From NCBI GenBank assembly GCA_024511395.1, contig JANELJ010000008.1:1-17274 (forward strand): a DNA stretch of 17,274 nucleotides. The letters run 5' to 3'. The DNA is from Gammaproteobacteria bacterium (lineage in GTDB: Bacteria; Pseudomonadota; Gammaproteobacteria; GRL18). The notes beneath the pieces are model-generated. The model was given only the letters and a program-made list of their open reading frames with translations, searched no databases and was not told where the DNA came from. A program made the translations under genes and the position numbers. Positions 6,343 through 13,332 of this stretch are shown one piece after another (position 1 is the stretch's first letter; every line of letters begins with the position of its first letter).

Positions 6343-7722
6343 CTAGAACGGCATTTTTCCCATGCCGCCACCGCCCATTCCCGGGGGCATTCTGCCCTTC
6401 AGGCTGCGCATCATATTCTTCATGCCGCCTTTGGAAAATTTCTTCATCATTTTCTGCATCTGTTTAAACTGTTTCAGCAGACGATTCAGATCCTGGATCT
6501 GGGTACCGGAGCCGGTAGCAATACGTTTTTTACGGGAGCCTTTTATCAGTTCAGGGCGTTGCCGTTCCGCCGGTGTCATAGAATTAATCATGGCCTCAAT
6601 TTTAACCAGCTCTTTATCATTGACCTGGTTTTTTACCTGTGCAGGCACATCACTGACACCGGGCAGCTTATCCATTAAACCTGCCATACCACCCATTTTT
6701 TTCATTTGCAGGATCTGATCCCGAAAATCATCCAGATCAAAGTTTTTGCCTTTTTTAATCTTTTTCGCCAGGCGGGCCGCTTTTTTATGGTCAACTTTCT
6801 GCTGGGCTTCTTCTACCAGAGAGAGAATATCTCCCATACCCAGGATACGGGAAGCCAAACGGTCAGGGTGGAAAGCTTCCAGAGCATCCACTTTTTCACC
6901 TACACCCATAAACTTAATGGGTTTACCGGTGATCTGACGAATAGACAGTGCGGCACCACCACGGGCATCACCATCGGTCTTGGTCAGAATGACACCGGTC
7001 AGTTCAAGTGCTTCGTTAAAGGCTTTGGCCGTATTGGCCGCATCCTGACCGGTCATACTATCTACTACAAACAGGGTTTCTACCGGGTTAATGACCTGAT
7101 GCAGGCATTTGATCTCGCCCATCATCTCATCATCAATATGCAGACGACCGGCGGTATCGACTATGACCACATCAATATGATGCTTACGGGCATAATCAAT
7201 GGCATTACGGCCAATGTCCACCGGATCCTGAGTAGTATCACTGGGGAAAAACTCGACATCCACTTCTTTAGCCAGAGTAGCCAGCTGCTCAATCGCCGCA
7301 GGACGATAGATGTCAGCACTGGTCACCAGCACGGATTTTTTATCCTGTTTTAATAACCGTGACAGCTTGGCTACACTGGTGGTTTTACCGGAACCCTGCA
7401 GACCTGCCATTAAGATAACCGCCGGCGGCTGAACATTCAGATTCATGGCGTCATTGGTCTCCCCCATCATGGTGACCAACTCATCATTGACAATCTTGAT
7501 AAAGGCTTGGCCGGGGGTAATGCTTTCTATTACTTCCTTGCCAATTGCACGAGCTTTAACATGTTCAATAAACTCCTTGACCACCGGCAGGGCAACATCT
7601 GCCTCCAGCAGGGCCATGCGTACTTCGCGCAGAGTATCTTTAATATTATCTTCTGATAAGCGTCCCTGACCGCGCAGGTTTTTGACCGTTTTGGCCAGGC
7701 GTTCCGTTAATCCGTCGAACAT
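6343..7722 (-). CDS. ffh: signal recognition particle protein Ffh
   Basis: GTPase of the signal recognition particle. It binds 4.5S RNA and signal sequences of nascent inner-membrane proteins and docks with FtsY. The N-domain covers about 1-88. The G-domain has GLQGSGKTT (107-115), DTAGR (189-193) and TKTDGDARGG (247-256). The methionine-rich M-domain covers about 325-459 (KMGGMAGLMDKLPG, SRKKRIATGSG for RNA binding, then QMQKMMKKF and a glycine-methionine tail). At 459 aa it is of family length. The ATG at 7722 has only a distant AAGG, about 13 bases upstream. It is divergent from ypjD and upstream of rpsP, the same arrangement as in enterobacteria. Confidence 0.98.
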   Translation of the reverse strand: MFDGLTERLAKTVKNLRGQGRLSEDNIKDTLREVRMALLEADVALPVVKEFIEHVKARAIGKEVIESITPGQAFIKIVNDELVTMMGETNDAMNLNVQPPAVILMAGLQGSGKTTSVAKLSRLLKQDKKSVLVTSADIYRPAAIEQLATLAKEVDVEFFPSDTTQDPVDIGRNAIDYARKHHIDVVIVDTAGRLHIDDEMMGEIKCLHQVINPVETLFVVDSMTGQDAANTAKAFNEALELTGVILTKTDGDARGGAALSIRQITGKPIKFMGVGEKVDALEAFHPDRLASRILGMGDILSLVEEAQQKVDHKKAARLAKKIKKGKNFDLDDFRDQILQMKKMGGMAGLMDKLPGVSDVPAQVKNQVNDKELVKIEAMINSMTPAERQRPELIKGSRKKRIATGSGTQIQDLNRLLKQFKQMQKMMKKFSKGGMKNMMRSLKGRMPPGMGGGGMGKMPF

Positions 7723-7810
7723 AGTGACTGGTTTACCTTAATTTATAAATATGGATTTAGATTTTAGTTTTGTAATCAGGGTGATCCTAAAAATAAGCTA
7801 TAATAACATG

Positions 7811-7839
7811 TTGCCATAAGAGTTAAAGCATCCTATGAT
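7811..7839 (+). promoter_or_regulatory. sigma-70 promoter for ypjD-corB
   Basis: TTGCCA (7811-7816) and TATGAT (7834-7839) are each five of six to consensus and separated by exactly 17 bases. The start would be near 7846, leaving about 30 bases before the ypjD ATG at 7877. I do not see an equally good promoter for ffh on the other strand of the 145-base divergent gap. Confidence 0.65.
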
Positions 7840-7876
7840 ATAGTTTTTTCCAATTAATACAAACTGCTTGGGATTT

Positions 7877-8680
7877 ATGTTTATATCAGGTTTATTTACC
7901 GGTTTTCTTTATCTGGCATCAGGTGCCTGGTTAGGTTTTAACCTTTTAAATGCCAATATTGTTCAGGACAAGCCCAATAAAAACATTATTATTATTGGCT
8001 TTATCGCTCTGCTTCTGCATGCGATTATTCTGTTTTCCAGTACCATTACCTCCAGTGGTTTAAACCCATCGTTTGTGAACAGCTTTTCCCTGGTTTCCTG
8101 GCTGGTGGTTCTGCTGTATCTGACCGCTGAATTTCGCAAACCGGTGGAAACACTGGGTACTCTGATTTTTCCTATTGCAGCTATTGCTGTTTTTTTACAA
8201 TTATTCTGGCCGCACGAATCCACAGTTTCCAGATTGAGCTTTGAACTGCAGGTTCATATTCTGCTGTCTTTACTGGCTTATGGTCTGCTGGCTATTGCTG
8301 CCGGACAGTCTATTTTACTGCTGATCCAGACTCATTATTTAAAAAACAGACATCCCAGTGGATTTGTTCGTTCTCTGCCCCCTCTGCAAAGTATGGAAAC
8401 CCTGCTGTTTCAAATTATCAAGGTCGGCTTTATATTATTATCTTTTGCTCTGCTCAGCGGCTTTATTTTTCTGGATGATATTTTTGCTCAGCACCTGGTA
8501 CATAAGACCGTATTATCTATCATTGCCTGGCTGTTATTTGCCATTTTACTCTGGGGACGCGGTCATTTCGGCTGGCGGGGTAAAAAAGCCATTCATTTTA
8601 CTCTGGGCGGATTTGCCTTTCTGATGCTTGCCTATTTCGGCAGTAAAATGGTGCTTGAAATCATTCTGCACAAAATCTGA
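7877..8680 (+). CDS. ypjD: YpjD, CcsA/CcmF-like inner-membrane protein
   Basis: Polytopic inner-membrane protein of the cytochrome c assembly (CcsA/CcmC) superfamily, about eight membrane segments across 267 aa. Conserved features are LLHAIIL near 50, QVHILLSLLAYGLLAIAAGQS in the middle, and HKTVLSIIAWLLFAILLWGR followed by FGWRGKKAIHFTLGGF near the C-terminus. Histidines sit at membrane borders. The tryptophan-rich WWD haem-handling motif of true CcsA/CcmC is not seen, so haem transport is doubtful. The exact role of YpjD is unknown to me. The frame opens at a TTG at 7868, but the ATG at 7877, preceded by GGGAT, is preferred; the spacing is short. It lies divergent from ffh and 40 bases before the corB-type gene, probably one transcript. 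Confidence 0.85.
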   Translation: MFISGLFTGFLYLASGAWLGFNLLNANIVQDKPNKNIIIIGFIALLLHAIILFSSTITSSGLNPSFVNSFSLVSWLVVLLYLTAEFRKPVETLGTLIFPIAAIAVFLQLFWPHESTVSRLSFELQVHILLSLLAYGLLAIAAGQSILLLIQTHYLKNRHPSGFVRSLPPLQSMETLLFQIIKVGFILLSFALLSGFIFLDDIFAQHLVHKTVLSIIAWLLFAILLWGRGHFGWRGKKAIHFTLGGFAFLMLAYFGSKMVLEIILHKI

Positions 8681-8720
8681 TCCCTGGTCTGATACTTACT
8701 TTCTACAGGCGGCCTGAACC

Positions 8721-10022
8721 TTGAATGACATCCCGATTGGAATTCTTTTTACTATCCTTGGTGTACTGATTGTTTTATCCGGTTTTTTCTCCGGCTCTGA
8801 AACCGCACTGGTCAGTCTTAACCGTTATCGTCTCAAGCATCTGGTGCAATCCGGTCATCGCGGAGCCCAGATTGCCAGTGAACTGCTGGAACGTCCGGAC
8901 AGACTGTTTGGACTGATCCTTATTTTTAATAATTTTGTGAATATTCTGGCCTCTGCCATTGCCACTGTTATCGGCATGCAGTTGTTCGGTGAAGCAGGCA
9001 TTGCCATTGCCACCGGTATTCTGACCTTTGTTATCCTGGTTTTTTCTGAAGTCAGTCCCAAAACCTATGCCGCACAGAACCCGGAACGTTTTGGTTTCCC
9101 CGCCACCTATGTTCTTAAGACCTTAATGTGGCTGTTTTATCCCCTAGTATTAGGTATTAATACCATAACCAATGGTCTGCTGTCTTTATTAGGTATCCAT
9201 AAACCGGGCAATAATGATTCCCTAAGTCCAGAAGAATTACGCACTATTGTGAATGAAACCGGCTCCATGATCCCGGTTAAACACCAGAAAATGCTGCTTA
9301 ATATTCTGGATCTGGAAGCGGTACGGGTAGAAGATATTATGGTCAGCCGGAATGATATTGTCGGCATTGATATGGAAGATGAATGGGAAGTCATACTCAA
9401 TGACCTGACCAATAGTCTGCATACCCGACTGCCGGTTTTTGAAGGTGATATTAACCATACCTTTGGTTTTTTACACCTACGCAAGGTACTGTCCGTTATT
9501 TCCAGCCCTGATGCCGGAAAAGAGGCCTTAAGAAAAGTCATTGCCCCCTGTTATTTTATTCCCGAGGCCACGCCTCTGAACAAGCAACTGCTTAATTTTC
9601 AGCATAATAAACGCCGCACGGCTCTGGTGGTTGACGAGTATGGTGATATTCAGGGACTGGTGACACTGGAAGATATTCTGGAAGAAATTGTGGGAGAATT
9701 TACCACTGATCCTTCTGATACCCTGATGAAAGAACTTCATCCACAGGAGGATGGTACCGTCCTGGTGGACGGCAGTGCTAATATTCGGGAGCTTAACCGT
9801 ATTATGCACTGGTTTTTACCGACAAGAGGGGCTAAAACCATTAACGGCCTGATCCTAGAATACCTGGAATCCATTCCTGAACCCGGTACCAGTGTACTCA
9901 TCGATGACTACCCCATTGAAATTCTTCAAATCAACGACAATACGGTTAAAACTGTTAAAATATCTCCACGCCTGCATCAACAGACAACATACAGCAAGAC
10001 TCAAACAGAGAGCCAAACATAA
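8721..10022 (+). CDS. yfjD: CNNM/CBS-domain inner-membrane protein of the CorB/YfjD type
   Basis: A membrane protein of the CNNM/HlyC-CorC family, implicated in magnesium and cobalt transport or efflux. The transmembrane DUF21 domain covers about 1-180 (GFFSGSETALVSLNRYRLKHL, FNNFVNILASAIATVIGM, FSEVSPKTYAA). Two CBS domains cover about 200-335 (VEDIMVSRNDI and VVDEYGDIQGLVTLEDILEEIVGEF). The C-terminal CorC/HlyC domain covers about 350-420 (DGSANIRELN, KTINGLILEYL). It resembles E. coli YfjD (CorB) along its whole length. The start is a TTG at 8721 after AGGCGG; the nearby ATG at 8725 is out of frame. At 433 aa it is normal. It is probably cotranscribed with ypjD and converges on radA. No clear terminator is visible in the 121 bases after it. 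Confidence 0.92.
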   Translation: MNDIPIGILFTILGVLIVLSGFFSGSETALVSLNRYRLKHLVQSGHRGAQIASELLERPDRLFGLILIFNNFVNILASAIATVIGMQLFGEAGIAIATGILTFVILVFSEVSPKTYAAQNPERFGFPATYVLKTLMWLFYPLVLGINTITNGLLSLLGIHKPGNNDSLSPEELRTIVNETGSMIPVKHQKMLLNILDLEAVRVEDIMVSRNDIVGIDMEDEWEVILNDLTNSLHTRLPVFEGDINHTFGFLHLRKVLSVISSPDAGKEALRKVIAPCYFIPEATPLNKQLLNFQHNKRRTALVVDEYGDIQGLVTLEDILEEIVGEFTTDPSDTLMKELHPQEDGTVLVDGSANIRELNRIMHWFLPTRGAKTINGLILEYLESIPEPGTSVLIDDYPIEILQINDNTVKTVKISPRLHQQTTYSKTQTESQT

Positions 10023-10143
10023 ACTTTGTGAACCAGAGCATGGAAAATCCTCTTATTTAAACCTAAAAAAATCAGTTGAATTGTAGCGAGAATGATCAGA
10101 GTGCTGAAGTGTACTGGTCAAGTCCAACCTGATCCTGTGTCAT

Positions 10144-11511
10144 TTACGACATGGCTATTAACGCTTCGGAAAGATTTTTAACGGCAATGACTTCCATGCC
10201 TTCCAGCTTTGATTTAGGACGGTTTGAAAACGGCACAATAGCCTTTTTAAAACCATGTTTGGCGGCTTCATAGAGGCGTTCCTGACCACTGGGTACCGGG
10301 CGGATTTCACCGGAAAGGCCTACTTCACCAAAGACCACCAGCTCCGGCGATAAAATCCGGTTTCTGAAACTGGACACAATCGCCAGCAGCAGGGCCAGAT
10401 CTGCAGAGGTTTCATTAACCTTAACACCGCCGACCACATTGGCAAACACATCCTGATCACCAACTTGCAGACCACCATGACGATGCAGCACAGCCAGTAG
10501 CATAGCCAGACGGTTCTGATCCAGCCCCACCGCCACACGCCGGGGATGACTTAATTGCGAATCATCCACCAGCGCCTGGATTTCAACCAGCAGAGGACGG
10601 GTGCCTTCCCATATCACCATAACCACACTGCCGGCACTGACTTCTTCACTGCGGGAAAGAAAAATAGCTGAAGGGTTTTTTACTTCCAGCAACCCCTTAT
10701 CCGTCATGGCAAACACCCCCAGCTCATTAACCGCACCAAAGCGGTTTTTCTGCACACGCAGAGTTCTGAAACGGCTGTCATTATTGCCCTCAAGCATAAT
10801 AGAACAGTCAATCATATGTTCCAGCACCTTGGGGCCGGCCAAGTTTCCATCCTTGGTAACATGGCCAATTAGAAAAACGGCGATATTATTCTGCTTGGCA
10901 AAGCGGGTCAGGTAAGCGGCACTTTCACGCACCTGAGAGACACCGCCCGGTGCCGACTGGATATCTTCCACATGCACGACCTGAATGGAATCCACCACCA
11001 AGATCCTGGGCTTAAGCTTGCGTGCCGTTTCACAAATGGCTTCAACACTGGTTTCTGATAACAGCTGGAGATTTTTATCCGGCAGACCCAGGCGTTTGGC
11101 CCGCATAGCCACCTGCTGTAATGATTCTTCACCGGTAACATACAGTGCCGGCATACGTTCTGCCAGTTCACATAATATCTGTAATAACAGGGTACTTTTT
11201 CCGGCACCGGGATGACCACCAATCAGAACTGCAGAACCCGCTACAATACCGCCGCCCAGAACCCTGTCCAGCTCCTGTGAACCGGTATGGATGCGGGGCA
11301 GTTTTTCCAAGTTGATCTGATCCAGTGTCTGTACTTCAGACAGGTGGCCACTATAACCTTCATGACGGGGGAGTTTATTATGTCTGGATGCTGCCTGTGC
11401 AATGGTTTCGGTCAGACAATTCCAGTTACCGCATTCACTGCACTGTCCCTGCCATTTGCTATGCTCTGCACCGCACTCGCTGCAGACATACACTGATTTT
11501 ATTTTTGCCAC
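10144..11511 (-). CDS. radA: DNA repair protein RadA (Sms)
   Basis: RecA-like, hexameric DnaB-type motor that drives branch migration in recombinational repair. An N-terminal zinc finger has Cys10, Cys13, Cys24 and Cys27 (CSEC...CSEC). The RecA-like ATPase has GGHPGAGKST at 98-107, LVVDS at 171-175 and the RadA signature KNRFG at 255-259. The C-terminal Lon-protease-like domain covers about 290-455. At 455 aa it is of usual length. The start is a GTG at 11511 with GGAA eight bases upstream, giving MAKIKSVYVC. It appears monocistronic, convergent with the corB-type gene and divergent from the SCP2-like gene across 212 bases. That gap holds a palindrome at 11659-11678 and no other gene. Confidence 0.97.
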   Translation of the reverse strand: MAKIKSVYVCSECGAEHSKWQGQCSECGNWNCLTETIAQAASRHNKLPRHEGYSGHLSEVQTLDQINLEKLPRIHTGSQELDRVLGGGIVAGSAVLIGGHPGAGKSTLLLQILCELAERMPALYVTGEESLQQVAMRAKRLGLPDKNLQLLSETSVEAICETARKLKPRILVVDSIQVVHVEDIQSAPGGVSQVRESAAYLTRFAKQNNIAVFLIGHVTKDGNLAGPKVLEHMIDCSIMLEGNNDSRFRTLRVQKNRFGAVNELGVFAMTDKGLLEVKNPSAIFLSRSEEVSAGSVVMVIWEGTRPLLVEIQALVDDSQLSHPRRVAVGLDQNRLAMLLAVLHRHGGLQVGDQDVFANVVGGVKVNETSADLALLLAIVSSFRNRILSPELVVFGEVGLSGEIRPVPSGQERLYEAAKHGFKKAIVPFSNRPKSKLEGMEVIAVKNLSEALIAMS

Positions 11512-11658
11512 TAAGTATTTTCCATAACAGGTTGTAGGTTTTAAGGTGAAGTTTATCAGTTTTTGAGCTTGGGGATTACCCTTATCTATATAAGAATATT
11601 AACAAATGGTGTTTTAATTATATTCAATCTGTATTATTATAGATGTTAACAATACATA

Positions 11659-11678
11659 ACCAGGTTTTAAAACCTGGT
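11659..11678. promoter_or_regulatory. perfect 20-bp palindrome before the SCP2-like gene
   Basis: ACCAGGTTTTAAAACCTGGT is a perfect uninterrupted palindrome, 10 + 10, ending 45 bases before the SCP2-like ATG. An AT-rich TATTATAG (11632-11642) just upstream could be a -10, but no good -35 accompanies it. The palindrome may be an operator or, in RNA, a six- to eight-pair leader hairpin; no T-run follows, so it is not a terminator. A related fragment (CATAACAGGTTG then AGGTTTTAA) occurs near 11524-11544, on the radA side of the gap. Confidence 0.55.
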
Positions 11679-11723
11679 CATTATAAAAAATAACTCATAT
11701 TATGGTATCCAAAGGAGAGTATT

Positions 11724-12119
11724 ATGGAACTTTTTTCAGATCAGTGGATGAAAAAATTCATGGATGAATGGAATAATGAAAATAACCTGTCAGGAGCTCT
11801 GGAAAAAATAGGTTTCAGTTCTACTATCGCCTATGGCTTTGATGGTGATGAGCAGCCTCGTGGAGTCATTAATGTTGAAAACGGCATGGCCGTATCTGCC
11901 GGAAGTTATAACGGTGAACAGGCCAACTGGGATTTACGCGCCAGAGAAACGGCCTGGAAAGAATGGATGCAGAAAGAAATGAGTATGATGGGACTGGGTG
12001 CTGCCTATACTACTCGCAAATTAAAATTTGCCGTTGGCGATTACAAAGCCATGATAAAAGATCCGCGTATGGCCGGTCCTTTTATCAAGAGTTTTACAGT
12101 TATGGGATGGGTGCAATAG
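11724..12119 (+). CDS. SCP2-like sterol/lipid-binding domain protein
   Basis: A 131-aa soluble protein with no signal peptide or membrane segment. The pattern fits the SCP2 sterol-carrier fold: a start rich in Trp and charged residues (SDQWMKKFMDEWNNE), a strand pair around IAYGFDGDEQPRGVINVENG, then NWDLRARETAWKEWM, and a C-terminal strand-helix LKFAVGDYKAMIKDP ending FIKSFTVMGW. SCP2 proteins bind hydrophobic ligands such as lipids or acyl chains; the ligand here is unknown. The assignment is by pattern, not clear homology. The ribosome binding site AAGGAG, six bases before the ATG, is near consensus and the best in the window, suggesting efficient translation. It stands alone, preceded by the palindrome at 11659-11678 and convergent with the alkaline phosphatase. 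Confidence 0.6.
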   Translation: MELFSDQWMKKFMDEWNNENNLSGALEKIGFSSTIAYGFDGDEQPRGVINVENGMAVSAGSYNGEQANWDLRARETAWKEWMQKEMSMMGLGAAYTTRKLKFAVGDYKAMIKDPRMAGPFIKSFTVMGWVQ

Positions 12120-12167
12120 CACTTGCTCGGCAGGAGGTTATCCCCCTTTCCTTCTGCTTTCCCTTTT

Positions 12168-13332
12168 TTATTTTTCCAGTATTGCTGATGCCCTGTTTAC
12201 AAACTCAATCAGAGTTTTACCAATATCGGTATTGTCCATAATGCCGGAGAAAGCTTCACTGCCGGTTCCTGTTGCAAAAACAGGCACCATGGTTGCGGTA
12301 TGATGGCGGGTGGTAAATGCAGAATCCGTTACTTTTTGCTCTTTTATTGAGCCATTATGAATTGCATAGCCACCTGTTTCATGATCAGCCGTGACCAGAA
12401 TTAAGGTATCCGGATGGGTTTTGCTGAATTCCAATGCTACGGCAATGGCCTTATCAAAATCAACTAATTCAGACAGCATATAAGCTTGGTCATTCTGATG
12501 TCCTCCCCAGTCAATTTGTGAACCTTCAACCATTAATACAAATCCCTGCGGATTTCCGGACAGGATCTGCAAAGCCTTTCGGGTCATATCGGCTAAGGAA
12601 GGCTGACGATTCTGACTGACTTTAGGCAGATGTTTTCGGGTAAACAGTCCGACCAGATGCTTAACCTCGCCAATATTATTAAACTGCTGTAAATTAAACA
12701 CCACTGTTGTTTTTTGACCTGATTTTTTTTGACCAGGCCCTTTTTGATTAAGCTCTTGTTTATTAAAGAACGAAAGCAGATCCAGCTCATCATAACGATA
12801 GCTGTTCGGATTACTATGCAGTAAAAAATAACCCAGACCGCCGCCCAGAATCACATCGATATCCCCTTCTGCTATCTGTCGTGCAATGGTCAGCTGATTT
12901 GTCCGGCTGTCGGTATGCGCCACAAATACCGCCGGTGTCGCATGAGTCACTGAACAGGTTACCACCAGTCCCGTGGACATGTTTTTTTCTTTGACGTATT
13001 CAAACAGGGTTTTTAAGCGGTCTGCCGTCAAGACTTAGGGCAATCACCCCATTATCGGTTTTATAACCGGTGGACAGGGCCGTACCGGCAGCCGCTGAAT
13101 TGGTCACCAGTTCGTTATTTGAATAAGTGGTCTGCATACCTGTAAGCGGCAGTTGATCAAGGTTCAGATGACCATTGATTATGCGGGCCGCACTGATCTG
13201 AGACAGCCCCATACCATCACCAATAAAAAAGATAATATTTCGGGGCACCTCGGCATTGGCTGACAGCAATACCGGGAAAGTACTTAATAACAGGCAAACA
13301 ATTAAGCGGATAACCGGCCAGTGAATGTTCAT
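12168..13332 (-). pseudogene. phoA: alkaline phosphatase, split by a one-base frameshift
   Basis: Periplasmic phosphomonoesterase of the PhoA superfamily. The first frame (13332-13000) encodes a signal peptide (about 1-27), FFIGDGMGLSQISAAR with metal ligand Asp39, and VTNSAAAGTALSTGYKT with nucleophile Ser79, then stops after GRPLKNPV. The second frame (to 12168) continues exactly with KTLFEYVKEKN, THATPAVFVAH, EGSQIDWGGHQ, TADHETGGY and HTATMVPVFATGTGSE, covering the remaining metal ligands. The break is at a run of five A (minus strand, 13016-13012); removing one A joins the frames into about 387 aa with every expected motif. This fits a recent inactivating insertion or a sequence error. 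The second frame has only a TTG start (13031) and would lack the nucleophile. The ATG abuts the pepN stop codon directly. Confidence 0.85.

Noticed and set aside
6706..7353. 215-residue open frame on the plus strand, antisense to ffh
   Set aside because: It lies wholly inside the well-supported ffh gene, has no recognisable family or ribosome binding site, and arises from the codon pattern of ffh.
10023..10143. Bidirectional terminator between the corB-type gene and radA
   Set aside because: No stem of more than a few pairs with an adjoining T-run could be found on either strand.
12990..13035. Programmed frameshift as the explanation for the split phosphatase
   Set aside because: The needed shift is +1 (or -2), the A-run is only five long, and there is no stimulatory hairpin or slow codon. 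Mutation or sequence error is simpler.
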